From Vanilla planifolia (lineage: Eukaryota > Streptophyta > Magnoliopsida > Asparagales > Orchidaceae), in NCBI GenBank assembly GCA_023846275.1, contig CM043870.1, positions 13,649,527 to 13,713,526 of the forward strand: a DNA stretch of 64,000 nt, given 5' to 3'. Below are positions 1 through 10,440 of the stretch, in pieces. The notes beneath the pieces are model-generated. The model made no database searches, had not been told where the DNA came from, and saw only the letters and a list, made by a program, of their open reading frames with translations. Each line of letters opens with the position of its first letter. Within the stretch, counting starts at the first letter, position 1. Position numbers and translations under genes: made by a program.

Positions 1-1191
1 AATGACCGCCTTCATCTTGGGAACCCTTCCAGCCAGTGATAGGTGCCTCATGCTCCATTTGGCAATCTGAGTCTCAATCCTCTGAATAACAAAGTTGAAA
101 TCACCCTTATTGAGGCGAGTAGCCGAAATGGGAATGCCCAGAAAGAAAAGTATGGTGCCCCTCGGAATCATAAGTTTCTTCGCCATATGGCATTTCCTCC
201 TAATCCTTATACTCCTACTAAAGAAGAGGCTAAACTTCGCCAGGTAGAGATTAAGTCTAGTGTGCTTAATGAAGTGCAAAAGTAAGTTCTTGATAGCATT
301 TATAGATGTGAGAGAGGCCAATGCATAAATGATAATATCATTTGCATAAAGGAGATGAGAAATAATGGGGGTAGTAGTAGCACAGAAAAAACCAAGCAAG
401 GCTTGTTCCGCATGTTTCCGTGACAACATGGAGAAAAACTCTATCACCATAGTGAATAGATATGGGGAGAGAGGACATCACTGACAAAGCCATCTAACAG
501 TATGAATCTATGGGAGTCCGTCACCGTTAAGTAGAACCCCAAATCTTGGGACCACAATATAAGCCACATCCCAATCACACCAGATCGCAAGAAAACCCAT
601 CAATTGCATCATCTCCATTACAAATTGCCACCTAATGCTGTCGTATGCCGGCTACATGTCCAGCTTAAGAGCCATCAACACAGCCCTTGAAGAAGAGGCA
701 TGCATCCTAACCTCCATCTCCTGGGCCATAAAAATATTCTCAAAAATGGATCTACAAGGGAGAAAAACCAGCTGCTCTCTAGCAATAATATCTGACAGAA
801 CACCCTTGAGTCTTTCAACCATAATCTTGGCCACAATCTTGTATATAACTTTACATAGGCTAATGGGTCTAAAATGCTCTAGCTTACATGCATCCTGTCT
901 CTTGGGAATAAGAACCATGAACATGTCCTTCCAAGATGTGCGCACACGCCGCTCCTTAAAGAAGCAAAAGATATCCAGGATAATATCATCCTTAGTGATC
1001 ATTTAGTAACCCTTGATAAACTCAAAAGTGATGCCATCCAACCCAGGTGCCTTTTTTCTCCAAAAAGTCCTAATTGTAGTAGAAACCGCCTCCATTGTGA
1101 GATCATGAGTCAGCATTAATTTTTTTGCCATAGTAATGCAGTTGTGAGACAAGTGATGGATTGAAGGTAACACTCTAGAATCGCCCCCCAT
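1..1191 (-). pseudogene. LINE A ORF2 reverse transcriptase (RVT_1), broken and cut by window edge
   Basis: In one continuous minus-strand frame the translation gives the plant L1 RT order: KKAPGLDGITFEFIKGY, a stop at about 1003, VLIPKRQD, FRPISLCKVIYKIVAKIM, LKLDM then a stop in the SKAYD position, CPLSPYLF just after another stop, LLYANDIIIYA, and near the window edge LGIPISATRLNKGDF and HLSLAGRVPKMKAVI. The catalytic FADD/YADD box reads YAND (plus-strand 337-348), so the first aspartate of the pair is replaced by asparagine. At least four in-frame stops show that it is dead. The enzyme would copy element RNA at a nicked target. The C-terminal part of ORF2, including any RNase H, lies outside the window. 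Confidence 0.88.
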
Positions 1192-1617
1192 TTGGTACCG
1201 AAGTACTCATTAGGATGGCGCCTATACTAGCCAAAGTCTCCACCTCTTCACTTGCCTCATCCTTGAGTTTAATGATAAGATTGTACATCTAGATGTAGCA
1301 GTAGCATGAAAGAAACCCGTGTTCTTATCACCCAAGCAAGCCTGGTGATTCTTAGCAAGTTGCCACCACTACTCCTCCAAGGCATGCCATTTGTGGAACT
1401 TTGAGATTAAATTTCCAAGATGGGTGTTCTCCTCCTCATTAAGTCCTTGAATTGGCTCCTTCCCATACAGGTAAGTGATCATCCTCTCCTTTTCCCTGTT
1501 AGTCCACATAATATCCTTCATGTCCCTTTTACACCAAATGTGAAGGGCCACCAAGCTCCTATGGAATTTAGTGGTTAAGGAGTCCATCCTATTCCCACTA
1601 GCCATTCTCCCCCATGC
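1192..1617 (-). pseudogene. LINE A ORF2 linker between endonuclease and RT
   Basis: The same reading continues upstream of the RT. It contains ISKFHKWHALEE, a stop, WWQLAKNHQACLGDKNTGFF and HATATSR, matching the conserved EE-W-Q-R-S-R / GD-NT-FFH stretch that precedes RT in plant L1 ORF2 proteins. Three or more further stops lie between about 1195 and 1215. No catalytic function is assigned to this stretch; its value is that it joins the endonuclease and RT parts into one ORF2 relic. Confidence 0.75.
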
Positions 1618-2165
1618 TTATCTAACAATGCCCATCGAATTTGGATAATCAAGCCAAATGCTCTCAAAATGGTACCTCGTCTTTGCTAGCTTTATGCTTC
1701 TCATCCCAAAATAAATCACCAAAGGGCAATGATCCAACCCCACATGTGCAAGGTGAGTAACTAGAGTGGTAGGGAAGGCATTCAGTCCCTCCAAGTTGAT
1801 GAGAACTCTATCCAATCTCTCCAAGATCTTGGCACTACCCTGCCTGCCATTGCATCAGGTATATCTATTCCCCACAAAACCGAGGTCTGTGAGCTTGAGC
1901 ACTTGCATGATATCAAAAAATTCCTACTGCCCAAGTCCACAATAGAAAATCTTTCTCCGACATTTCTCCTCCAAGGACAAAAAAACATTGAAATCCTCCC
2001 TAAGTGTTTGCCAAATGCCTCTACATCTATAGGGGTCCTTTGGAGCATAGACCATTCAACATTTAATGTGCAAACAATTCATAAGCCCAACATCAACATC
2101 CACCACATGTGTAGAGCAACGCGATTTTCACTACAAATCCTGCCAGCATGGATCTTCATGGCGTC
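1618..2165 (-). pseudogene. LINE A ORF2 endonuclease, C-terminal half
   Basis: Reading the minus strand downward from about 2165 gives THVVDVDVGLMN, a stop, MVYAPKDPYRCRGIWQTL, REDFNVFLSLEEKC, a stop, LKLTDLGFVGNRYT, a stop, and then ERLDRVLINLEGLNAFPTT and VGLDHCPLVIYF. This is the C-terminal half of an APE-type LINE endonuclease. The GDFN box reads EDFN, and the terminal SDH box reads LDH. The N-terminal half (WN-RG and E-T-K boxes) is absent upstream on this strand. Homology fades near 2165-2220, with a possible short overlap of similarity with the plus-strand endonuclease at the HA-x-RIC motif. Confidence 0.82.
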
Positions 2166-2169
2166 TTAC

Positions 2170-3012
2170 GCACAAGCAGTTGAGATCTTCCTGGCCACGC
2201 TTTCTCTTGCCACACAGCATCTTATTCGTGCAGGATATCTGTGCGCGTCTTCTTGCGGTCACACGGTACACCTACGTGTACGTTCTTCTTGCTTATTTTC
2301 ATGAGTGAGTCAGCATTTAGAGCTCTGTGTTTATCAATCTTTTTGAGGATTGTTGAGGTATATTTCAGAACTTCTGTCATTGGGGTTTGCTGCATGCTGT
2401 GTACACTACGTCTTAAGGTTGAAGACAAATTTTTGGCTCGGCCCGCATTTTTTTCAAAATTCAAAATTTTGAATCTTGAGCTTTCTATTTCGCGGGCCTT
2501 TTGGCACATTATTAAAGGCTCTTCTACCCCGCAACATATATTACCGCTGTTTCAGCAACCACTTTACATGTGTGTGCCTTTCTGTGTTTGCTATCTTGCG
2601 TCTGCTGCTTGACATTGGTGAATGCTGCTGGGTGTATTGTTGTGCTGCATGCCATGCCTGGAATGAAATAATATAGGTTTCGGTGCTGCACCCTTGGCGA
2701 GCTGGGGTCGTACATTTGCAACTTGGAGCGTGACACGATCTCACTTGCTGTAGTCGTTCAGGTTATTACTAGCCTTGGAAAGCTTTGTAATAATACAAAG
2801 AGCTTATGCTGTTGTGTTTTGAGTTGCTTATGCTGTGCTGTGTAAGTATCTATTTGATATGCTTTGCTACATCTATTGTTTTGTATTGGCCTATTTGTGT
2901 CTTACAGGTAGCCCCATCGCTTAACTGGTCTGAAAGTGATAATATCCTATTTTGTGTGTTGTGTTTCTCTTATTGTGTCCTAGTGCAGTAGTACCTCAAT
3001 TTCTAAATTATT
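2170..3012 (+). other. Probable LINE A 5' leader, non-coding
   Basis: About 840 bases lie between the minus-strand endonuclease half and the ORF1 start. I see no domain here; short overlapping ORFs on both strands have no recognisable product. It is noticeably richer in G+C than the DNA right of 5714. By position it would be the 5' UTR and internal promoter region of LINE A, but that is inference only. Confidence 0.4.
2459..2474. repeat. Perfect 16-bp palindrome
   Basis: The sequence ATTCAAAATTTTGAAT equals its own reverse complement. It lies in the presumed LINE A leader. It could be a chance AT-rich palindrome; no function is claimed. Confidence 0.7.
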
Positions 3013-4687
3013 ATGGCTGGTGCAAAAGCAACAAGGAGTAGTAAAACACTAAAGAATTGTGGTAGTGCATCTCTGATTCATGATAGGAACACTACTAAGG
3101 AGGGAATAATTGGGTCAAGGGATAAAGGGGAAGGGCTGGTCATAGCCTTATTGGTGGATTTAAAATAAGGTTTCCAAGAGGGGGATAATGTGGCAAATTC
3201 TGAGGATTGCTCATCAACCATAGGTACCAATGAGAGTCTGCACTGTGGTGTGGAGGCTGGGAGTGTGTCGCCTCCAGCGCGCTTGACGCTTTTGACGCAT
3301 GCGCCCAAGGATGGTGGCACTGATGTCCTGGTTGATGCTGCTAAAAATGTTAGAAATGATGTTGATGATGCTGGAAATTGCAGCGTGGATGGGACTATCT
3401 TGGCGGATCATGCGGTGAATGCGCAGGGCTCTCACCAAGGTGCTGTGTCTATGACGGATTAACAGCACAACAATGGTGTTAAAGTGTCATTCAGAGAGGC
3501 ACTTACCTCTAATAATATGGCCTCAAGGGGAGGTGCTACTTCTTTTATGATTTTTGGATTAGTGGATATTTAAGAAAGGGTGGCAAAGGTGAAAAATCAT
3601 TTGGATATTGGTGCAATTGTGATGTCCCCGGAGGGGTGCTTGTGTAGAAGGGAGTTTCACCAACATGAACTTTTTCGTAGGGTGTATGGTGATTCTGTCC
3701 CTTTCCCAATGATTGATTGGATCCTCACTAGAAGATGGGGCCACATTAAGAATCTCTATCATTCAGTTACGTCACAATTGATTTTGCCCGCATTTTGAGT
3801 CAGCGAAGGAACGGAACAAGGTTTGGTAGGGTGGTCCTTGGCAGGTAGGGGGACAAGCGATGGTGCTTGATACGCGGACTGTGGATTTTAAGCCATCATC
3901 CAGTGTGGCAATGTGTGCCCCGATGTGGGTATGTTTCCCTGTATTGCCCTTACTCTTTTGGGACATTGATAATATAATTCAGATTACAATGAATGTTGGG
4001 GAACCCATCTTACTCGATGGGTGGACGGCGCAATTTCGAAGATCAACTTTCGTTATTGTTTGTGTTCATGTTGATCTGACTAAGCCTGTTGAGCCAAGCA
4101 TGTCGCTTAGTATGGATCTTGGCAGACCCTTTCCACCTTTCGAATATTAAGGTTTTCCACTCATATGTTACTATTGTGGGTATATGGATCATACTTCAGA
4201 ACAATGTCCACACAGGAAGATTAACCTGGAGCATGCTAAAACTACGTGGAATACTAAATCAACAATAAATGTAAAAGTTATAGTGAATGCTAAAGCTACA
4301 GAAAATACTAAAGCTACAGGGAATTCTACTATCACAATTGAAATGCGTGCACCAAATGCAGAGTGCATTGCGCTGGGCAGGTATACACCTCCGAATCCTG
4401 TATATGAGTTGCACTACGTGCCATGTACACTGGCATTGTGGGCAAATTTGGATGATTTTGCCAAAGATGGGTTAGGCCATTGGATGGTTGTTGAACCAAG
4501 GAAGCATAGATTGATTCAAAACAGCCAAAGTAACAGCTACAAGAAAAATGGCAATAAAAATGTGACAGTCTCACACAGAGACTTTAGGGGGAATGGAAGT
4601 AGGGGAAGGTCCACAGCAAGGAGAAGAAGTGCCTCAATCATAAGGGGCAGGGAACTGCATGGGAGAACTTGGACCCCAAAACAATAA
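3013..4687 (+). pseudogene. LINE A ORF1: DUF4283-like domain plus CCHC zinc knuckle, broken
   Basis: ORF1 proteins of plant L1 elements bind element RNA. The ATG at 3013 opens MAGAKATRSSKTLKNCG. The frame runs on to about 3795 with in-frame stops near 3166, 3460 and 3571. Conserved-looking blocks include VKVSFREALTSNN and PFPMIDWILTRRWGHIKNLY. A frameshift near 3795 moves the reading one frame on: FESAKERNKVW, a stop, GGPWQVGGQAMVLDTRTVDF, CAPMWVCFPVLPLLFW and VCVHVDLTKPVEPS, the usual order of a DUF4283-type domain. After a stop at 4148 comes a perfect CX2CX4HX4C knuckle, CYYCGYMDHTSEQC (4166-4207). A basic tail rich in G, S and R follows and ends at a stop at 4685-4687. The reading may originally have continued a little further (to about 4801). 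Confidence 0.85.
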
Positions 4688-5410
4688 GACATGGTGGCAG
4701 AGAATTCGAAACAACAAACAATGAAATTACAAATGACTCCACATGCCACTAAGGCTAATTATATGGGGCCATCGGACGAGCACAAGGGCTTACATGATGA
4801 ATAAAGGATTGGCACAGGATGCCATTCAGAGGGATGAGGGACAATGTAGCAGTGCAGATGATCCACATGAAATGGGTCAGTCAGAGGCTATTTCCCCTGC
4901 TACAAATCATGTGTTGCCGTTTTTCACATTGGAGATTAGTTGACTTGACTGGCGACTCGGGAGATGCACGCTGGCAGCATGCAGGGAGGCATGGGAGCGC
5001 GGGGTGCTTCGCGCAAAGGCGGTCTTGTGCACCAAATATGTACCTGAACCTTGTGGGGCACAGTGGGAGGCCGCAGACACGCACTTCTCTTACCGCATGC
5101 AGTTTCTCTGTGGCAAGCTTGGGCCCCGCTTTTGGGTGAGGAGGTTGTGGCCCTACTAGGGGTCGCGCGTGTGTGCCCAGGATGCACACTTGCTGGCTGG
5201 AATGCAGTATGCCTAGAGTGGTGGGCAGTGAATGTTGCACGTGCACGGTGGATTTGGTGCGCGTTATTGTTATGGTGTGCACATATGTAGGAGCCCCTTT
5301 CGAGACTTCCCACCTTGACGCACTTCTTAACTGCAGTTGCACACGCGGGTGTTGTCCGTGCGCTGATTTATGGGGTGGATAGATACCATCAACAAAATTC
5401 TATTTTACTT
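4688..5410 (+). other. LINE A spacer between ORF1 and ORF2
   Basis: The first ~115 bases can be read as a continuation of the ORF1 frame (MVAENSKQQTMKLQ). From about 4930 to 5380 the DNA is the most G+C-rich of the window. It holds overlapping ORFs on both strands (e.g. 4881-5342 minus, 5051-5290 plus) that resemble nothing I recognise. I regard these as chance open frames in G+C-rich DNA. Confidence 0.5.
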
Positions 5411-5713
5411 ATGATAAAAATCGCACTATGGAATATCCGGGGGATTAGAGGCAAGAAATCACGTTGCTACTTACCGAGATTTATTAGAGAGGCCAACATT
5501 GAGTTTGTTGCATTGGTGAAGACAAGGGAGAACTTTGATAGGAAGGATGCTGGCGTACAACTTGGCAGAGATTTGAGGTTCGCTATTTCGCCTTCTACAG
5601 GGAAATCGGCAGGTATTGCTATTCTTTGGAAGCAAGACATAGATCTTAAGGTGGGACATGCTTCAAGGATATGTATAATTAGCATGCTAGTTCATAATGT
5701 TGCTACAGTTTAG
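5411..5713 (+). pseudogene. LINE A ORF2 endonuclease, N-terminal part only
   Basis: The ATG at 5411 begins MIKIALWNIRGIRGKKS, the typical N-terminus of an APE-type LINE endonuclease including the WN-RG box. It is followed by IREANIEFVALVKTRENF, where the usual catalytic E-T-K/R reads KTR, so the metal-binding glutamate is replaced by lysine. Then come SAGIAILWKQDIDLKV and HASRICIISMLVHNVATV, and a stop at 5711-5713. Only about 100 of the ~230 residues of the domain are present with confidence. The rest does not follow on this strand in recognisable form, and base composition drops to AT-rich just beyond. The missing half matches what is found on the minus strand at 1618-2165. Confidence 0.85.
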
Positions 5714-7364
5714 AGCTTTTATCCTATAGAGGTAGGACATGATTAGGACAGCAATGTGAGGGTTAGTTTCATACAGTTGGCGATAAAAGCTCATGATGAG
5801 AAGAATAATGGTTTGGAACAATAGATTGTTATGCAACCTAGAAGAAGAGATTTTCTATAGTAACATAATTGAGGATGATTGTAAATGAAAAGGTATGAGT
5901 AGGCTGGAAACTAGTAAGTTGTACAAGCCTAAAGATATAGTGCAAGTTATGGATAGCGACAGATCCTAGACTAGGAATGAGGGGCATAATTTATGTTCAT
6001 CTAAGACTGAGTGTGTATCAAAATAGAGAGTTTAGGTGGAAGATATCATTATGACAAATAAAAAGAAATATCTATCATGTTGCAAGGAAGTTGATGATGG
6101 CCATAGTGATTCTTCATTGATTATATTGTAGTTTTTGACAAAATAGATGGAAGTCTCATGCAATCAAACTCCATTCATTACAAAGGAACCACCTAGTGCT
6201 TAGGAAAGAGTCAAAGGAATGATAAAATAAATTTGGAGATGATAATAAAAAGGATAAAGGTTATCTCATACAATTTTGAAAATTAAAAAGAAATCAATGG
6301 TGTATTGCAAACAAATGTTGGATTTGCCAGAAAATGGAGTAGTGGCTTCTTCTATCATAAAATTTCTAAGAAACTATAGATGGTTGTGTTGTTACTGGGG
6401 TCACTTGAAAGTTATATTTCGTATTATTCATGGCTTTATCCTTTCATGTATTTAAGATATTTTTATTGGGTCAGATAGAAGAAAATAAAGTATTTATACT
6501 ACTATATTGCTTTTAATCTCATGAAGTTCACTTGGCAAAGAATCTAGTGGTATTCAGTTACTAGCTTGGTGTTGATCTTGATCGATGTAATTTAAGCTTG
6601 GGTCGAGTATGTCAAAATCTATGAGGTAGAGAGAAGCAATATTGCTTCCCTTCTAGATATATTCAATTTAAAGGTTATACAATTATATGAGATGTATTTA
6701 ATTCAGGATTCCTAGAGATATTATAAGTAAAATGAGATTTGCTGAGGTGTGGTCAACCAGCTGATCTAAAAGGTTTTTTTACAAAATGTTATTTCATTTC
6801 AGGCATGTCAAAAAGTTTGCCAAGGCTAACGAGCTACACAAAATTAACTATTAAGAGATTTATTATGCATCTAAGCTCCGTGTCAGTTGATCATATTAGA
6901 AGCAAAATGAGAGAAATAATTTACTAGGTTGGAGTAGCAACTTTATTAGATAGACGTAGAAGAATTCTATTAGAATGCTTATAATGGTAAGAGTCCCTTT
7001 ATTAGAATTGAATCATGACTATATTTCTAAAAGAGTGGAGGGCAACTTCAAGAGGAGGAGCATTATTGTGACCTAGAATCTTTAGCCAACTTCAAATTGT
7101 TGGTTGGAGATACATCTTTCTATTTTTGGTTCTAAATTTTGTTGGTTAAGTGATTTATGGACAACTAACATGGGGAACTCAAGTTGTGAAAGTAGGCAAA
7201 TCTTGAATAGCATAATAAATGACATAAAGTTTTTGAGTCCAATGTACTACTGTCGATCAGTTGTGCCATTAAAACGTAGATGTTGCATGGTAGGGAGCGT
7301 TGTAAAGGTACGTAGTCTACATAAAGGCTTCATTTTAGCTAATAAAACATTGTTGCATCTCTAG
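5714..7364. other. Unassigned AT-rich stretch between LINE A and LINE B
   Basis: No convincing domain is visible on either strand. Two short plus-strand ORFs (6739-6927, 62 aa; 7104-7364, 86 aa) resemble nothing I can name. Stop density and composition match LINE B rather than LINE A. It might hold an ORF1 too decayed to read, or other old transposon debris; I found no zinc knuckle. Confidence 0.4.
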
Positions 7365-8060
7365 TATGAAATATTCAATGGGTCAATAAAAGCTCATAGC
7401 TTCATGTAGTGCTTACTAAGGGAAAATAAGGTCTTCCTAGTCGCATTATTGGATACGCAAGTGGAGAACTTCAATAGGCGTGAGAAGCAACGACTTTTTG
7501 GGTAGAAATTGGAAGCAGTTGGAGCTTGATGTTTTGGATTCATCCTCATAGGTGGTTATTATCCAGATGAGACCAAGTAACAACAATTCATGGTAGTGTT
7601 GCGTGCATCAAACGATTACATTAACCATTGGACAACCTAGGACCAAATTCGAGAATTAGCAATGCTTGGGGCATCATTGATTGTTCAAGAAAATAACAAC
7701 ATTTTACATTCATAGAATGATTAAAGGGGAAAATATTTAGTGGTGGGAAAGATCAATATTAGTTCTCCATCTTCATTCATGATCTATATCTAAATAACTT
7801 GGAATTTATTTGAAAAAGCTTAACTTGGTGCCATATTAAGGTGGTGGGTCTTTGTATATTTGGAAGAGTGTATATAGATTTTATGAATATTGATGGTATG
7901 CAATCATTCTTGAGTACAAAACTGACAAATCTTCATCGTATCAGTTAAGACCACTACCCTTTGCTTATTCAATTTAGTCAACTATCATTGAATGAAGTTG
8001 ATAGGAGAACCCAGTTTGAAAACATATGGCTATCATTTCCATATTCAGCAAAGTTAGTGT
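7365..8060 (+). pseudogene. LINE B ORF2 endonuclease, heavily decayed
   Basis: The readable N-terminal piece is KIFNGSIKAHSFM, a stop, CLLRENKVFLVALLDTQVEN (about 7373-7470), in which the catalytic E-T-K box has become DTQV (7452-7463). The C-terminal piece is TNLHRIS, a stop, DHYPLLIQFSQ (from about 7924), the S-D-H box split by a stop codon, and then RRTQFENIWLSFPYS. The stretch between (7500-7900) cannot be followed in one frame. The length from start to S-D-H, about 580 bp, fits one APE-type endonuclease domain. This domain would nick target DNA to prime reverse transcription; here it is dead. Confidence 0.72.
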
Positions 8061-8599
8061 AGGTAGCTTAGAAAAGGACTGTCAAGGCAAATCCAATAGA
8101 TAGTTTGTCCACAAAATTTAGTAGAACTTTAATAGTATTAAAAAAATGGAGTGTTGCAAAGCTTGGTAATATTCTTAATAAGACTCACCAATCAAAGCAG
8201 GACATCAAGAAGCTTCAACTTAAGGAATATTAGCATGGATTAGTGGAGTCAATACATGATCTTTTTGCACAATGTATTGCATCTTATCACAAGGCTTTGG
8301 CTTTAAAAGATGGTTGGTGGTAGCAACATGGCAGGCTTCATTAGCCTACACATGGGGATCAAGCCACACATTTTTTAGGGCAACAACTACTTGTAAATAC
8401 AGTGGAAATTACATACATCATCTCAAAAATGATAGTGGGGAATTGGTGGCTTTGCTAATGAAGATTAAAGACATTATCATGTAACTTTTAAGCAAGAAGT
8501 GTAGTTTAGGCAATATGAACCTCTCAAACCTCTTCAACCTTTGAGAACTATCAAGAGTGAGCAAGCAACAATTCATGTAGGTCCAATTAGTAACTATGA
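8061..8599 (+). pseudogene. LINE B ORF2 linker (pre-RT region)
   Basis: STKFSRTLIVLKKWSVAKLG and NILNKTHQSKQDIKKLQL match the arginine/lysine-rich region after the endonuclease. From 8272 to 8484 an open stretch gives GSSHTFFRATTTCKYSGN and YIHHLKNDSGELV, the equivalent of the conserved GD-NT-FFH / N-I-LK-D-G-LV segment just before RT in plant L1 ORF2. A frame change precedes it, because WW-stop-QHGRLH is read in a different frame. Confidence 0.72.
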
Positions 8600-9640
8600 G
8601 ATAGAAAGCTGCATTATCTATTAAGAAAAATAATGCCTCTAGAGTCGATGACTTCTCTACTAAGCATATGTACTATTTTTGGAACATTACCAAAGTGAAC
8701 ATTGTCACAGTTGTGAAACTATTCTTTAACGATAGATATATGAAAAAATTGTGAAAGTAGTGCACAAAATTAAAGTTGCTTTCAAACTCAAACAATTTTA
8801 TCTCATTAATCTTTGTAATGTTATCTACAAATGGGTTCTCATATGAATTTATCTTCTTCCAAAGAAGGTTTACTAGAAGTAAAGTTAGTCAAAGATTAGA
8901 CTAATGATAAGGTCTACTAAAAATTTATGCTAAATATGCTAAACATTTGTAGTTCTTGAATCGTGGGTGTGATTTGATTGAGGCTTATATCAATGCACCA
9001 AGATTTGGGATTGTGTTTAATGGTATCCACCTTCAATGGATTGAAGCTTCTAGGGCTCTTAGGTAGGGGTGTCAACTTTCACCAAACCTTTCTACCATTA
9101 TGCATGTTATCTCTCTTGGTTTATTCAGTTTAAGGTGGAGAAAAAGCCACTTGTACTGTGATTATGATTAATAATTTCTCACCAATGATTACAAAACTTC
9201 TATATTCTAATAACATCATAATTTATACACCAATGAGTTATGCTACAGTGAGGATAATTTGGGATATTATGAAGTAGCATGGGTAACACTCAAATCAAGT
9301 GGTAAGCCTTAAAAACTCTAGACTATTGTTTAGCAAGGGGCATGGAATGAAAGTGATGGAATATGATATCAAGAAAATTATATATCATTTACGTTCTTAA
9401 ATTGAAATATCTAAATATACCTATTGTAGAAACTAAATTTCAAAAAATACTTCAAATTTAATATTAATCAAGTTGAAATCTTTTTTGTCAAGGTAGAAGA
9501 TCAGATAAATGATATGGCATATCATCATAACCAACTTGGTGTTAGCTGTATTCTTTCTTATTACTGAGCTCAATGTTTAATTCCAAGAGCATTATTACTA
9601 AGTTTGAGAAGAGGATGCATCGGTACCTGTGGAGTACTTG
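8600..9640 (+). pseudogene. LINE B ORF2 reverse transcriptase, catalytic box lost
   Basis: Motifs in order: ASRVDDFSTKHMYYFWNI and TKVNIVTVVKLFFNDRYM (decayed PGPDGF-AKFF-WD-I block), LINLCNVIYKW (8802-8834, for F-R-PISLCNVIYK), EAYINAPRFGIVFNGI, GCQLSPNLST (for QGCPLSP, about 9068-9090), and LLYSNNIIIYT (9197-9229), where FADD/YADD has become YSNN so both aspartates are lost. Next come LKNSRLLFSKG (for KS-I-FSKG) and PIVETKFQKILQI. Stops and frame changes lie between most blocks. The family identity is clear from motif order; exact limits are approximate. Confidence 0.82.
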
Positions 9641-10020
9641 TAATGTTAGCAACATTCTACAATATGCCTACACGAAATTAATAACTCTTCCTTAAGAGTG
9701 GTGGACTCAGAGTCTATAATTTGTTGATATGAGAAGTAGTAGTGATAGTAAAGCATTATAAGCAGGTTATTGCTTGGTAAGATAGTTTATGAGTTTAAAT
9801 AGTTAAATCCAAGTATTTAATGGCAAAGAATAGTTTTTATATGCCAAGTTGTGCATCACATATGTGCAAGTTACTCTGTATTGTTGTACCTTAAATAATT
9901 GATAGTATGGTTTAAAAACAAAGGAGGATGCACGCAACTATAGTCTCTATCTTCATATGGATATTAGTCCTAAATTTTCTTCCAACTTCCTCCTGCTTAT
10001 ATGCAAGAAAGGTCAAGATA
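9641..10020 (+). pseudogene. LINE B ORF2 region between RT and zinc finger
   Basis: From about 9587, SIITKFEKRMHRYLWST matches the KIEK-(M/I)-RFLW-G segment C-terminal to RT in plant LINEs. It is followed by YAYTKLITLP, a stop, EWWTQSL, for the W-VC-PK-GGLG segment. From 9800 to 9925 nothing is readable. A new open frame from 9928 leads into the zinc finger with LPTSSCLYARKV. Confidence 0.6.
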
Positions 10021-10440
10021 CTAATGTTATGTCCATCGGGATGTAATGTGATGGAGGATGTGCAACATAGCTTATGGGAATGCCATAAGGTGAAGGAATA
10101 TTGGTCCATACACATCACAAATTCTAATCTCTTGCTTGACAAGGTAAATGACAAGCATTTTAAACTTTTAAGTGAGGTTCTTAACTTAATGGAAATTAAC
10201 ATATGGGTCACAACTACATCTCATACAATTAAATTTACTACTTTAATTTTATGTCACTTCTGTGTCAATAGAAATTTTCTTGCACCCATGGACAAGGTGC
10301 TTAATTTAGCTGCACAACAAAAAGTTATACAATTTTCTTCTATTACTTGTTTTGTTTTTCTTATCCCATCTAGTGGAAGCTCTGATGGCCCTTACGTGCT
10401 ATTTGTTAGCTCTTATTGGGCTCCTCTAATAGGTTTGGTT
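10021..10440 (+). pseudogene. LINE B ORF2 zf-RVT-like zinc finger and linker
   Basis: Within an open frame of 9928-10443 the residues CPSGCNVMEDVQHSLWEC (10030-10083), followed by HKVKEYW, match the zf-RVT pattern C-C-(E)D-xx-H-LW-C-W near the C-terminus of plant non-LTR ORF2 proteins. Here the first pair is C-x3-C rather than C-x2-C, which may reflect an indel. A less conserved linker follows, up to the stop at 10441-10443. The next domain continues in the same frame directly after that stop, so the two were once one protein. Confidence 0.75.

Larger units (their letters stand above)
1..5713. mobile_element. LINE A: L1-type non-LTR retrotransposon relic, two halves head to head
   Basis: The left part (1 to about 2170) reads on the minus strand as the second half of an APE-type endonuclease followed by reverse transcriptase. 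The right part (about 2170-5713) reads on the plus strand as leader, ORF1 and only the first ~100 residues of an endonuclease. Together they make up one L1-type element without its 3' end, which lies beyond the window edge. Both halves have similar base composition and similar decay: a handful of in-frame stops and a frameshift. I infer one insertion with an inverted 5' segment (the twin-priming outcome known for L1), but two separate insertions remain possible. Confidence 0.6.

Noticed and set aside
43..285. Plus-strand 80-codon ORF
   Set aside because: It is the shadow of the minus-strand LINE A reverse transcriptase, whose motifs are clear in the other reading.
635..1006. Plus-strand 123-codon ORF
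   Set aside because: It is antisense to the PISLCKVIYK and LKLDM motifs of the RT on the minus strand.
2222..2612. Overlapping plus and minus ORFs of 95-133 codons in the LINE A leader
   Set aside because: There are no domains, both strands are open over the same bases, and they contain the AT palindrome. They are not supported as genes.
4881..5342. Overlapping ORFs of 106-153 codons on both strands in the G+C-rich spacer
   Set aside because: Open frames on both strands at once reflect G+C-rich composition. None shows a recognisable motif, and the spacer lies between LINE ORF1 and ORF2.
6739..6927. Possible end of a copia-type polyprotein (QPADLKGFFTK resembles the ADIFTK motif)
   Set aside because: The resemblance is a few residues only. 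I found no RNase H, integrase or long terminal repeat around it.
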